DNA from: Albidovulum sediminis
Lineage (GTDB): Bacteria > Pseudomonadota > Alphaproteobacteria > Rhodobacterales > Rhodobacteraceae
Direction of reading: 5' to 3'
Length of the DNA stretch: 64,000 bases
Assembly: GCF_025380365.1 (NCBI RefSeq)
Contig: NZ_JAOCQF010000001.1
Location: forward strand, 930,001 to 994,000
Below are positions 1-9,020 of the stretch, piece by piece. The notes beneath the pieces are model-generated. The model ran no database searches. It saw only the letters and a program-made list of their open reading frames with translations, and was not told the origin of the DNA. The number at the start of each line of letters is the position of its first letter. Position 1 is the first letter of the stretch. A program made the position numbers and the translations under genes.

Positions 1-867
1 CGGGTTCTGGCCGAGGGGGAGCCGGTGCAGACCCGCGCGACCCTTCCCGGCCGGTCCGGGGAGGGGGGCCTGCGCGTCCATGTCTCACCCGTTCGGATCG
101 CGGGCGCGCCCGCCGCGCTTGCCGCCTTCGAGGATCTGTCGGCGCTGGAGCAGGCCGAGGCGATCCGCCGCGACTTCGTGGCCAACGTCAGCCACGAATT
201 GCGCACGCCCCTGACCGCGCTCATCGGCTTCATCGAGACGCTGAAGGGCCCCGCGCGCGACGACGCGGCCGCCCGCGACCGCTTCCTGGCAGTGATGGAC
301 AGCGAGGCGGGCCGGATGATGCGGCTCATCAACGACCTGCTGTCGCTGTCCAGGGTGCAGGCGGAGGAGCGGCGCCGGCCGTCGCAGACGGTGGCGGCGG
401 GCGATATCCTGCAGCGCGCGGTGCTGGCGCAATCGGCGCTGGCCGCGGCGGCGGGCGTGACGCTGGTGCTGGAAGCCGGCGCGGGGGAATGCCGGGTGCA
501 GGGCGATCCCGACCAGTTGATGCAGGTCTTCGTCAACCTCATCGAGAACGCGGTCAAATACGGCGGGGCGGGCAGGGAGGTGCGGCTTACAGTCAGCCCG
601 ATCGCGCGCGAGCCGGTGCTGAAGGGGCCCGCGGTGCAGATCGCGGTGATCGACCGGGGCGAGGGAATCGACCCTATCCACCTGCCGCGCCTGACCGAGC
701 GATTCTACCGCGTCGACACCCACCGCAGCCGGTCGAAGGGCGGCACCGGGCTGGGCCTCGCCATCGTCAAGCACATCGTCGCCCGTCACCGCGGGCGGCT
801 CCGGATCGAGAGCGAGATCGGAAAAGGCAGCACATTCAGCGTGATCCTGCCGACCGTGGAGGGCTGA
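1..867 (+). CDS. phoR: Phosphate regulon sensor histidine kinase PhoR, 5' end outside window
   Basis: C-terminal 288 residues of a membrane sensor kinase; the frame is open from base 1, so the start, any membrane segments and most of the PAS domain lie upstream. A HisKA H-box (SHELRTP) has its phospho-accepting His at codon 193-195. It is followed by the HATPase N-box (NLIENAVKYG), the G1 region (VIDRGEGID) and the G2 box (GGTGLGLAIV). PhoR phosphorylates PhoB when phosphate is scarce and is held inactive through PhoU and the Pst transporter. The phoR, pstSCAB, phoU, phoB order that follows makes the assignment firm. About 170 bp containing a Pho box separate it from pstS. Confidence 0.93.
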   Translation, partial: RVLAEGEPVQTRATLPGRSGEGGLRVHVSPVRIAGAPAALAAFEDLSALEQAEAIRRDFVANVSHELRTPLTALIGFIETLKGPARDDAAARDRFLAVMDSEAGRMMRLINDLLSLSRVQAEERRRPSQTVAAGDILQRAVLAQSALAAAAGVTLVLEAGAGECRVQGDPDQLMQVFVNLIENAVKYGGAGREVRLTVSPIAREPVLKGPAVQIAVIDRGEGIDPIHLPRLTERFYRVDTHRSRSKGGTGLGLAIVKHIVARHRGRLRIESEIGKGSTFSVILPTVEG

Positions 868-927
868 TCGCGCCGGTGTCCAAGGCCCGTGCCGGGGCCG
901 GGCAGGAGGGTTCGGCGGGGGGCGCGA

Positions 928-945
928 TTGTCATGCGCCTGTTAC
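928..945 (+). promoter_or_regulatory. Pho box upstream of pstS
   Basis: Two 7-base half-sites, TTGTCAT (928-934) and CTGTTAC (939-945), are separated by GCGC. This gives the 11-bp periodicity of the PhoB consensus (CTGTCAT-N4-CTGTCAT). It lies about 90 bp before the pstS start, so phosphorylated PhoB probably activates the pst operon from here. The match was made by eye. Confidence 0.75.
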
Positions 946-1036
946 ACTCGCATCACAAAAGCATTGCACCCGACCGTTAGACCGGCGGCGAGGTTGCCCC
1001 AGAGGCGCCCGAAACCGACCTGACTTGGAGTGTGCC

Positions 1037-2068
1037 ATGAAAGCCACCAGACTTGCCGTTTCCGCCCTTGCGCTGACCGCCGCTGCCGGCGTCGCCGAGG
1101 CGCGCGACCAGATCCAGATCGCCGGTTCCTCGACCGTGCTGCCCTATGCGACCATCGTGGCCGAAGCCTTCGGCGAGAACTTCGACTTCCCGACCCCGGT
1201 CGTGGAAGGCGGCGGCTCGGGCGCGGGCCGCAAGAAGCTGTGCGAAGGCGTGGGCGAGACCACCATCGACATCGCCAACTCTTCCTCGCGGATCAAGCAG
1301 TCCGACATCGACCTCTGCACCCAGAACGGCGTGACCGGGATCATGGAGGTCCGCATCGGCTATGACGGCATCGTCTTTGCCAGCGACGTGAACGGCGCCG
1401 AATTCGCCTTCACGCCGGCCGACTGGTACAACGCGCTGGCCGCCGAGGTGGTCAAGGACGGCGCGCTGGTCGCCAACCCGAACAAGACCTGGGCCGACGT
1501 GAACCCGGCGCTTCCGGCGCAGGACATCCTCGCCTTCATCCCGGGCACCAAGCACGGCACCCGCGAGGTCTTCGACGTGAAGGTGCTGGAAGCCGGTTGC
1601 CAGGCCTCGGGCGCGGAGGAGGCGCTGGTCGCCGCCAAGGGCGAAGAGGACGGCAAGAAGGCCTGCCTGAGCCTGCGCACCGACGGCGTCTCGGTCGACG
1701 TCGACGGCGACTATACCGAAACGCTGGCGCGGCTCGACGCCAACAAGAACGCGATCGGCGTCTTCGGCCTGTCGTTCTACCAGAACAACACCGACAAGCT
1801 GCGCGTCGCGACGATGGACGGCGTGGTCCCGAGCGTCGAGACCATCGCGGCCGGCGACTATCCGGTGTCGCGCCCGCTTTTCTTCTACGTCAAGACGGCG
1901 CATCTGGGCGTGATCCCGGGCCTGCAGGAATACATCGACTTCTTCGTCTCCGACGAGATCGCCGGGCCGGACGGTCCGCTGGCGGCCTATGGCCTGGTTT
2001 CCGACCCGGAACTGGCGAAGACCCAGGAGATGGTGGCGGCCGGCACCCCGATGGCGCCGCTCAACTGA
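1037..2068 (+). CDS. pstS: Phosphate ABC transporter substrate-binding protein PstS
   Basis: Periplasmic high-affinity phosphate-binding protein of 343 aa. I chose the ATG at 1037, since it is preceded by TTGGAG and starts a clean Sec signal (MKATRLAVSALALTAAAGVAEA). An in-frame TTG at 1025 would only add four residues. The mature N-terminus has the family motif IAGSSTVLPYA, and a glycine-serine-rich GGGSGAGRKK loop follows in the phosphate-binding lobe. It is the first gene of pstSCAB-phoU-phoB, directly downstream of a Pho box, so phosphate-starvation control is expected. The family also includes PstS/SphX variants, but context fixes the role. Confidence 0.95.
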   Translation: MKATRLAVSALALTAAAGVAEARDQIQIAGSSTVLPYATIVAEAFGENFDFPTPVVEGGGSGAGRKKLCEGVGETTIDIANSSSRIKQSDIDLCTQNGVTGIMEVRIGYDGIVFASDVNGAEFAFTPADWYNALAAEVVKDGALVANPNKTWADVNPALPAQDILAFIPGTKHGTREVFDVKVLEAGCQASGAEEALVAAKGEEDGKKACLSLRTDGVSVDVDGDYTETLARLDANKNAIGVFGLSFYQNNTDKLRVATMDGVVPSVETIAAGDYPVSRPLFFYVKTAHLGVIPGLQEYIDFFVSDEIAGPDGPLAAYGLVSDPELAKTQEMVAAGTPMAPLN

Positions 2069-2129
2069 TCCCCGAAACGGGAGGGCGGCGCCCCGCGGTG
2101 CCGCCTTCGTCCATCCTGCGGAACCGGTC

Positions 2130-3578
2130 ATGACTGTCAGTCTCCTGCTTGTCGTCGTCTGTGCCATTGCCGCGGCGGGCTATCTGCTCGGCCGCAGCCG
2201 CGCCCGCGCGGCCTCTGGCGGCGACACGCGAAAGCTGCATTCGCTGATCGGCTATCACGGCCAGTCGGTCCTCCTCTTCTCCGCCGTTCCCGCGCTGATC
2301 CTGATGGGGGCCTGGCTGATCCTCCAGCCCATGCTGATCGAAGGCCGCGTCGCCGGACAGATCACGGCGGCCGACATTCCCGAAGGCGGCTCGCCCGCGC
2401 TGGTGATGAGCGACGTGCGCCGGATCGCCGAGGGGCTTGATCTTCTGGGGCTGGACGCGGGCGAGATGGCAGCACTTGGCGCCGATCCCGCGCAGGCAGG
2501 CGCACGGCTGGCACAGGCCGGGATCGCGCTTGGCAGCGAGATCAGGCCGAACGTCCTTGCCGCCGCGCTCGACTACCGCCGGATCGCCGATGGCGCCGGC
2601 CTCGCGATGACGGTGGCGGTGATCGCCGCCGCCCTGGCGGGCCTTGCGTTGTCGCTCCGCCGCATCACCGCCGACTACCGCGCGCGCAATGTCTCCGAAA
2701 GGTTCGTTCTCGTCCTCTTCATCGCCTCGTCGCTGGTGGCGGTCCTGACCACCTTCGGCATCGTCGCCTCGCTGGTGGTCGAGTCGGTCCACTTCTTCCG
2801 GCTCTACCCGGCGCGCGACTTCTTCTTCAGCCTGACCTGGAATCCGCAGTTCCGCGGCGGCTCCGACCTCGGGATCTGGCCGCTGCTCTGGGGGACGATG
2901 TATGTCTCTCTCGTGGCGCTTCTCCTTGCCGTGCCGGTGGGGCTGATGAGCGCGATCTACCTGTCCGAATACGCCTCGGGGCGGATGCGCGCCATGGTCA
3001 AGCCCGCGATCGAGATCCTCGCCGGCATCCCCACCATCGTCTACGGCCTTTTCGCCCTGGTCACGGTCGGGCCGTTCCTGCGCGACTGGTTTGCCCAGCC
3101 GATGGGGCTGGGGTCTGGGTCGTCCTCGGTCATGACGGCGGGGCTGGTCATGGGCATCATGCTGATCCCCTTCGTGTCCTCCCTCTCGGACGACATCATC
3201 AACGCGGTGCCGCAATCGCTGCGCGACGGGTCCTTCGGCCTTGGCGCCACCCGGTCCGAAACGGTGCGCCAGGTGATCCTGCCCGCCGCCCTGCCGGGTA
3301 TCGTCGGCGCGATCCTGCTGGCGGCCAGCCGCGCCATCGGAGAGACGATGATCGTCGTCATGGGCGCGGGGGCGGCGGCGAAGCTTGACCTCAACCCGTT
3401 CGAGGCGATGACCACGATCACCGTCAAGATCGTCAGCCAGCTGACCGGCGACACCGAGTTTGCCTCGCCCGAGACGCTCGTGGCCTTCGCGCTCGGCATG
3501 TGCCTTTTCGTCTTCACGCTGGGGCTGAACGTCATCGCGCTTTACGTGGTGCGCAAGTACCGGGAGCAGTACGAATGA
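2130..3578 (+). CDS. pstC: Phosphate ABC transporter permease PstC (long form)
   Basis: Inner-membrane channel subunit, 482 aa from the ATG at 2130. E. coli PstC has about 320 aa. The first 150-190 residues hold two hydrophobic segments and a periplasmic-type insert, as in the extended DUF3708-type PstC proteins. The C-terminal half is a standard binding-protein-dependent permease domain with the EAA-like loop around DGSFGLGATRSETVRQVILP. It pairs with PstA, whose start overlaps the stop here (ATGA), and with the PstB ATPase. The ORF is open further upstream, but into pstS. Confidence 0.94.
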   Translation: MTVSLLLVVVCAIAAAGYLLGRSRARAASGGDTRKLHSLIGYHGQSVLLFSAVPALILMGAWLILQPMLIEGRVAGQITAADIPEGGSPALVMSDVRRIAEGLDLLGLDAGEMAALGADPAQAGARLAQAGIALGSEIRPNVLAAALDYRRIADGAGLAMTVAVIAAALAGLALSLRRITADYRARNVSERFVLVLFIASSLVAVLTTFGIVASLVVESVHFFRLYPARDFFFSLTWNPQFRGGSDLGIWPLLWGTMYVSLVALLLAVPVGLMSAIYLSEYASGRMRAMVKPAIEILAGIPTIVYGLFALVTVGPFLRDWFAQPMGLGSGSSSVMTAGLVMGIMLIPFVSSLSDDIINAVPQSLRDGSFGLGATRSETVRQVILPAALPGIVGAILLAASRAIGETMIVVMGAGAAAKLDLNPFEAMTTITVKIVSQLTGDTEFASPETLVAFALGMCLFVFTLGLNVIALYVVRKYREQYE

Positions 3579-4930
3579 CCGCCACCGCACAGACCGCCGC
3601 CGCACAGACCGCCCCTCCGCGCCGGTCGCTGACCGTGCTGGACGCGCGCACCCGCCGTCGCAACGCGGCCGAGGCGCGGTTCCGCCTGTTCGGCCTGATG
3701 GCCATCGCCGTCGGCATCGCCGCGCTCTTCATCCTTCTCGCCTCGGTGCTGGCCAACGGGGCGGGGTCCTTCCGCCAGACCTTCCTGTTCCTCGACGTCC
3801 ATCTGGACGAGAAGGTGCTCGACAAGTCGGGCACCCGCGATCCTGAGGTGATGAATAAGGTCACCACCATCGGCTACGGCAAGATCGTCGACGCCGCGCT
3901 GAAGGACGCCATCGCGAAGAACGGCATCGCCATCGAGGGGCTGACCGACAAGGACGTGTCGGACATGATCTCGAAGGAGGCCGCCGCGCTGGTCCGCGAC
4001 CGGGTGCTGGCCGACCCGACCCTTGTCGGGCAGACGATCGCGGTCAAGGTGCTGGCGAACGGGCGTATCGACGGCTACCTGAAGGGCCGGGTGACGATGG
4101 ACAGCGCCGAACGCGACAGCAACGTTTCGCCCAACCAGCTGCGGCTGGCCGACGCGATGATCGAGAAGGGACTGCTGGTGAAGTCCTTCAACTGGGGCTT
4201 CATCACCGGGCCCGACGCCTCGGAGCTCAGGCCCGAGGCCGCCGGGCTCGGCATCGCCATCCTGGGGTCGGCCTACATGATGCTCGTCGTTCTCGTCCTG
4301 TCACTGCCCATCGGCGTCGCCGCCTCGATCTACCTTGAGGAATTCGCGCCGAAGAACCGCTTCACCGACCTGATCGAGGTGAACATCGCCAACCTCGCGG
4401 CGGTGCCCTCGATCGTGTTCGGCATCCTCGGCCTGGCCATCTTCATCAACTTCGCGGGCCTGCCGCAGTCGGCCCCCATCGTCGGCGGCCTGGTGCTGAC
4501 GCTGATGACGCTGCCGACCATCATCATCGCCACCCGCGCCGCGCTGAAGGCGGTGCCGCCCTCGATCCGCGACGCGGCACTGGGGGTCGGCGCCTCGAAG
4601 ATGCAGGCGGTGCTGCACCATGTCCTGCCGCTGGCCATGCCGGGCATCCTGACCGGCACCATCATCGGACTGGCGCAGGCGCTGGGGGAAACCGCGCCGC
4701 TCCTCCTTATCGGCATGGTCGCCTTCGTGCGCGACTACCCGGCGGCCCCGCCCGAGGGCTTCTTCGACCCCGCCGCGGCGCTGCCGGTGCAGGTCTACAA
4801 CTGGACGCAGCGCGCCGACCCCGCCTTTGTCGAACGCGCCTCGGGGGCGATCATCGTGCTCCTGGTGTTCCTCATGGTGATGAACGCGGTCGCGATCCTG
4901 CTGCGCCGCCGGTTCGAGCGGCGGTGGTGA
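3575..4930 (+). CDS. pstA: Phosphate ABC transporter permease PstA (long form)
   Basis: Second channel subunit, 451 aa; its ATG at 3575 overlaps the pstC stop by 4 bp, implying translational coupling. It carries an N-terminal membrane segment (about residues 43-62) followed by a polar region of about 150 residues, the DUF3333-type extension. About six membrane helices and the EAA loop near [20 protein letters not shown] follow. Both Pst permeases are thus of the extended type, a matched pair common in alphaproteobacteria. It works with PstC and PstB to import phosphate. Confidence 0.94.
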   Translation: MTATAQTAAAQTAPPRRSLTVLDARTRRRNAAEARFRLFGLMAIAVGIAALFILLASVLANGAGSFRQTFLFLDVHLDEKVLDKSGTRDPEVMNKVTTIGYGKIVDAALKDAIAKNGIAIEGLTDKDVSDMISKEAAALVRDRVLADPTLVGQTIAVKVLANGRIDGYLKGRVTMDSAERDSNVSPNQLRLADAMIEKGLLVKSFNWGFITGPDASELRPEAAGLGIAILGSAYMMLVVLVLSLPIGVAASIYLEEFAPKNRFTDLIEVNIANLAAVPSIVFGILGLAIFINFAGLPQSAPIVGGLVLTLMTLPTIIIATRAALKAVPPSIRDAALGVGASKMQAVLHHVLPLAMPGILTGTIIGLAQALGETAPLLLIGMVAFVRDYPAAPPEGFFDPAAALPVQVYNWTQRADPAFVERASGAIIVLLVFLMVMNAVAILLRRRFERRW

Positions 4931-4953
4931 GAGACATGAAGGAGAAGGACGGC

Positions 4954-5751
4954 ATGAACGTCATGCGAGAGAGCGCGGCCGACATCGCCGCCGCCAGCGT
5001 CAAGATCGCGGCCCGCGGGGTCCAGGTCTTCTACGGCGACACCCACGCCATCAAGGATGTCGATGTCGATATCGCCGACCGCACCGTGACCGCCTTCATC
5101 GGCCCCTCGGGCTGCGGCAAGTCGACCTTCCTGCGCTGCCTCAACCGCATGAACGACACCATCGACATCTGCCGGGTCGAGGGCCGGATCACGCTGGACG
5201 GCGAGGATATCTATGACCGCCGCGTCGATCCGGTGCAGTTGCGCGCCAAGGTGGGGATGGTGTTCCAGAAGCCCAATCCGTTTCCGAAGTCGATCTACGA
5301 CAACGTCGCCTATGGGCCGCGCATCCACGGCCTGACCCGCAACCGCGCCGAGTTGGACGAGGTGGTGGAACAGTCGCTGCGCCGCGCCGCGCTCTGGAAC
5401 GAGGTGAAGGACCGCCTGCAGGCGCCCGGCACCGGGCTTTCCGGGGGCCAGCAGCAGCGCCTGTGCATCGCCCGCGCCATCGCCACCTCGCCCGAGGTGC
5501 TGCTGATGGACGAGCCCTGTTCGGCGCTCGACCCGATCGCCACCGCGCAGGTCGAGGAACTGATCGACGAGTTGCGCGCCAACTTCTCGGTCGTGATCGT
5601 CACCCATTCGATGCAGCAGGCCGCCCGCGTCAGCCAGAACACCGCTTTCTTCCACCTCGGCAATCTGGTGGAATACGGGCAGACCGCGCAGATCTTCACC
5701 ACGCCGCGCGATCCGCGGACGGAAAGCTATATTTCCGGCCGGATCGGATGA
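4954..5751 (+). CDS. pstB: Phosphate ABC transporter ATP-binding protein PstB
   Basis: ATPase of the Pst importer, 265 aa from the ATG at 4954, chosen because AAGGAG lies at the right distance upstream. In-frame starts at 4924 and 4936 would add 10 or 6 residues. Walker A is GPSGCGKST (about residues 50-58), the signature is LSGGQQQR and Walker B is [12 protein letters not shown]. The conserved PstB features RCLNRMND and FQKPNPFP are present. It sits between pstA and phoU. Confidence 0.96.
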   Translation: MNVMRESAADIAAASVKIAARGVQVFYGDTHAIKDVDVDIADRTVTAFIGPSGCGKSTFLRCLNRMNDTIDICRVEGRITLDGEDIYDRRVDPVQLRAKVGMVFQKPNPFPKSIYDNVAYGPRIHGLTRNRAELDEVVEQSLRRAALWNEVKDRLQAPGTGLSGGQQQRLCIARAIATSPEVLLMDEPCSALDPIATAQVEELIDELRANFSVVIVTHSMQQAARVSQNTAFFHLGNLVEYGQTAQIFTTPRDPRTESYISGRIG

Positions 5752-5761
5752 GGAGGACAGC

Positions 5762-6481
5762 ATGACCGAACAGCACATCCTGCGCGCCTTCGACCGCGAC
5801 CTGGAGGCGATCCAGGCCCAGCTGATGAAGATGGGCGGTCTGGTCGAGAATGCCATCCTCGAGGCGGCCAGCGCGCTCGAGGCGCGGGACGAGGAACTGG
5901 CCGAAAAGGTCCGAGCCGGCGACCGCGCCATCGACGCGATGGAGGAGCGGATCAACGACGAGGTCGCGCGGCTGATCGCACTGCGCTCGCCCACCGCCAC
6001 CGACCTGCGCATGGTCCTTTCGGTGATGAAGATCGCCGGCAGCCTCGAACGGATCGGCGACTATGCCAAGAACATGGCCAAGCGCACCGTAGTCTTGGGC
6101 CGGATGCCGACAGTCGGCAGCGCGGGCGGATCGCTCCGGCGCATGGCCAAGGCCGTCGTCGCCATGCTGTCGGACGCGCTTGACGCGCATGTGCAGCGCG
6201 ACGCCGAGCTTGCGCGCGACGTGCTCAACCGCGACCGCGAGGTCGACCAGATGTACAACGCGCTCTTCCGCGAGTTCCTGACACACATGATGGAGGACCC
6301 GCGCAACATCACCGCCTGCATGCACCTCCACTTCATCGCCAAGAACGTGGAGCGGATGGGCGACCACGCCACCACGATCGCCGAGCAGGTGATCTATCTC
6401 GTCACCGGCCACCTGCCCGAGGACGACCGGCCCAAGGCCGAAAGCGTGACCGACCACGGCACCGACGGGGGCAGGCCGTGA
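5762..6481 (+). CDS. phoU: Phosphate signaling complex protein PhoU
   Basis: 239-aa all-helical protein with the duplicated PhoU domain. Metal-cluster motif regions appear as RIGDYAKNMAKR in the first repeat and RMGDHATTIAEQ in the second, both matching the conserved E/DxxxD pattern. PhoU links the Pst transporter to PhoR and damps the Pho response when phosphate is plentiful. It starts 10 bp after pstB, with AGGAGGA before the ATG, and its stop overlaps the phoB GTG start. Confidence 0.95.
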   Translation: MTEQHILRAFDRDLEAIQAQLMKMGGLVENAILEAASALEARDEELAEKVRAGDRAIDAMEERINDEVARLIALRSPTATDLRMVLSVMKIAGSLERIGDYAKNMAKRTVVLGRMPTVGSAGGSLRRMAKAVVAMLSDALDAHVQRDAELARDVLNRDREVDQMYNALFREFLTHMMEDPRNITACMHLHFIAKNVERMGDHATTIAEQVIYLVTGHLPEDDRPKAESVTDHGTDGGRP

Positions 6482-7167
6482 GCGTGGCGCAACCCAATGT
6501 CCTCGTGGTCGAGGACGAGGCCGCGCAACGCGAGATCCTCGCCTACAACCTCGAGGCCGAGGGCTTCCGCGTCCGCATCGCGGGCGACGGCGAGGAGGCG
6601 ATGACGATGATCTCCGAGGAGGCGCCCGACATCGTCGTGCTCGACTGGATGATGCCCAATGTCTCGGGGATCGAGGTCTGCCGCAGGCTCAGGGCGCGGT
6701 CGGAGACGAAGGCGGTGCCGATCATCATGCTCTCCGCCCGGTCGGAGGAATTCGACCGCGTGCGCGGGCTGGAGACCGGGGCGGACGACTATGTGGTCAA
6801 GCCCTATTCGGTGATGGAGCTGATGGCGCGCATCCGCACGCAGTTGCGCCGCACGCGCCCCGCGACGCAGGGCGAGGTGCTGGAATTCGGCGACATCACG
6901 CTCGATTCCGAAACCCATCGGGTGACGCGCGCGGGAAAGCCGGTCAAGCTTGGCCCGACCGAGTTCAGGTTGCTGTCGACCTTCCTCGAACGTCCCGGCC
7001 GGGTCTTCAGCCGCGAACAGCTTCTGGACCGGGTCTGGGGGCGCGACATCTATGTCGACACCCGCACAGTCGACGTCCATGTCGGCCGGCTGCGCAAGGC
7101 GCTTTGCGTCCACGGCGGCGAGGATCCGCTGCGCACGGTGCGCGGCGCGGGCTATGCGCTCGGCTGA
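6478..7167 (+). CDS. phoB: Phosphate regulon response regulator PhoB
   Basis: 229-aa OmpR-class regulator. The receiver domain occupies residues 1-120, with the acidic pair VEDE, phospho-acceptor D56 (VVLDWMMP) and the conserved Lys in VVKPYS. The winged-helix DNA-binding domain contains the recognition region RTVDVHVGRLRKAL. It starts with GTG at 6478, overlapping phoU by 4 bp (GTGA). Phosphorylated by PhoR, it would bind the Pho box ahead of pstS, so the operon is autoregulated. Confidence 0.95.
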   Translation: MSVAQPNVLVVEDEAAQREILAYNLEAEGFRVRIAGDGEEAMTMISEEAPDIVVLDWMMPNVSGIEVCRRLRARSETKAVPIIMLSARSEEFDRVRGLETGADDYVVKPYSVMELMARIRTQLRRTRPATQGEVLEFGDITLDSETHRVTRAGKPVKLGPTEFRLLSTFLERPGRVFSREQLLDRVWGRDIYVDTRTVDVHVGRLRKALCVHGGEDPLRTVRGAGYALG

Positions 7168-7170
7168 CGC

Positions 7171-7212
7171 GGGCTGAGCTTGCCTCTGGCCGGGGCTGAG
7201 CTTGCCTCTGGC
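7171..7212. repeat. Tandem direct repeat, 2 x 20 bp
   Basis: The 20-base unit gggctgagcttgcctctggc occurs exactly twice, at 7171-7190 and 7193-7212, with a 22-bp period. It sits just after the phoB stop in the short gap before the phosphoglucomutase gene. It looks like a recent local duplication; no function is evident. Confidence 0.85.
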
Positions 7213-7267
7213 GGGAGGCGCAATTTCTGCTATCTCTCGGACGTTGCGCGTAAACCCGAGGTGAGCG

Positions 7268-8893
7268 GTGCCCGACGTCCTGATCCAGACCGTGCAGCCC
7301 TTCGAGGGGCAGAAGCCCGGCACCTCCGGCCTGCGCAAGAAGACCGCCGTCTTCCGCAGCCCCGGCTATCTGGAAAGCTATGTGCAATCGGTCTTCGATG
7401 CCATCGGCGGCGTCGCGGGCAAGACCATGGTACTGGGCGGGGACGGTCGGTTCTTCGCAGCGGAGGCCGCGCAGACGATCCTCAGGATGGCGGCGGCGAA
7501 CGGGGCGGCGCGCGCGATCGTGGGGCAGGGCGCGCTCCTCTCCACCCCCGCGGCATCGCACCTGATCCGGCTCCGCGGCGCGGATTTCGGCATCGTCCTG
7601 TCGGCCAGCCACAATCCCGGCGGGCCCGAGGGAGATTTCGGCGTCAAGCTGAACCTCGGCAACGGCGGCCCCGCGCCTGAGGGGGTGACCGAGGCGATCC
7701 ACGCGCTCAGCCGCACGATCGACCGCTACCGGACGCTCGCCACCGATGACATCGACCTTTCCGCGACCGGGGCCACGACGCTGGGCGCCATGACGGTCGA
7801 GATCGTCGATCCGGTCGCCGACTATGCCGACCTGATGGCCGGGCTTTTCGATTTCGCGGCGATCCGGGCGCTTTTCGCCCGCGGATTCCGGATGCGCTTC
7901 GACGCGATGAACGCGGTCACCGGACCCTATGCGCGGGAGATCCTCGAACGCCGCCTGGGCGCCGCGCCGGGGACGGTCGTCAACGCGGTGCCGCTTTCGG
8001 ATTTCGGCGGCCTGCACCCGGACCCGAACCCGACCTGGGCGGCGGACCTCGTGGCGCTGATGAACGCGCCCGGCGCACCGGATTTCGCCGCAGCCTCCGA
8101 CGGCGACGGGGACCGCCACATGATCCTCGGCCCCGGCGTCTATGTCAGCCCCTCGGACAGTTTCGCCGTCCTCGCCGCCAACGCGCACCTGGCGCCCGGC
8201 TATGCCCGCGGTCTGGCCGGCGTCGCGCGGTCGATGCCGACCTCCTCGGCGGTGGACCGGGTGGCGGCGGCGCTCGGCATCGAATGCCACGAAACCCCGA
8301 CCGGCTGGAAGTTCTTCGGCACCCTCCTCGATGCGGGCCGCGCCACGCTCTGCGGCGAGGAAAGCTTTGGCGCGGGGTCGGACCACGTGCGCGAAAAGGA
8401 CGGGCTCTGGGCGGTGCTCCTCTGGCTCGACATCCTCGCCGCGCGCGGCGAGGGCGTGGCCGCGGTGATGGAGGACCACTGGCGCCGCTTCGGGCGGACC
8501 TGGTATTCGCGCCACGACTACGAGGCGCTGCCGCAGGCGGTGGCGGACCGGGTGATCGACGGGCTGAGGCGGCAGTTGGCAGAACTACCCGGCCGCACCG
8601 TCTGCGGCCTGACGGTCACCGGCGCGGACGACTTCGCCTATGTCGACCCGGTCGACGGGACGGCGACGGCGGGGCAGGGCCTCAGGGTGCGCCTCTCGGA
8701 CGAGGCGCGCTTTGTCCTGCGCCTGTCGGGCACGGGGACCGAGGGGGCGACGCTGCGGCTCTACCTCGAACGGCACGGCGACGACTGGCACGGAGAGGTG
8801 CAGGACCGGCTGGCAGAGGTGGCCGCCGCCGCCGAGGAGATCGCCGGCATCCGCCGCCTGACCGGGCGCGCGGGGCCCCATGTCGTCACCTGA
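7268..8893 (+). CDS. pgm: Phosphoglucomutase (alpha-D-glucose phosphate-specific)
   Basis: 541-aa enzyme interconverting glucose-1-phosphate and glucose-6-phosphate in glycogen and envelope-sugar metabolism. It carries the N-terminal TSGLRKK motif and the catalytic phosphoserine loop LSASHNPGG (Ser about residue 114). The metal-binding loop is DGDGDR, the sugar-binding loop is GEESFGAGSD and the phosphate-binding loop is RLSGTGTEG. Length matches the PGM family. Translation begins at GTG 7268. The phoB gene lies 100 bp upstream, and I see no glycogen genes beside it. Confidence 0.94.
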   Translation: MPDVLIQTVQPFEGQKPGTSGLRKKTAVFRSPGYLESYVQSVFDAIGGVAGKTMVLGGDGRFFAAEAAQTILRMAAANGAARAIVGQGALLSTPAASHLIRLRGADFGIVLSASHNPGGPEGDFGVKLNLGNGGPAPEGVTEAIHALSRTIDRYRTLATDDIDLSATGATTLGAMTVEIVDPVADYADLMAGLFDFAAIRALFARGFRMRFDAMNAVTGPYAREILERRLGAAPGTVVNAVPLSDFGGLHPDPNPTWAADLVALMNAPGAPDFAAASDGDGDRHMILGPGVYVSPSDSFAVLAANAHLAPGYARGLAGVARSMPTSSAVDRVAAALGIECHETPTGWKFFGTLLDAGRATLCGEESFGAGSDHVREKDGLWAVLLWLDILAARGEGVAAVMEDHWRRFGRTWYSRHDYEALPQAVADRVIDGLRRQLAELPGRTVCGLTVTGADDFAYVDPVDGTATAGQGLRVRLSDEARFVLRLSGTGTEGATLRLYLERHGDDWHGEVQDRLAEVAAAAEEIAGIRRLTGRAGPHVVT

Positions 8894-9020
8894 GCGCGGG
8901 CGATGTCGCGCCTGTCCTGCGGGAATGTCGTTTTCGCCTGCCATGTGACGCAAACCGCAACCGCTCTGCCGGGCAAGGCGATAAATACGGGGGCGAAGAG
9001 ATCCCTAAGGAGTGGCAGAC

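Noticed and set aside
85-789. Long minus-strand open frame opposite phoR
   Set aside because: It mirrors the coding frame of a clear kinase, is Arg/His/Ala-rich and has no family motif. Many similar antisense frames across the window arise from the high GC content.
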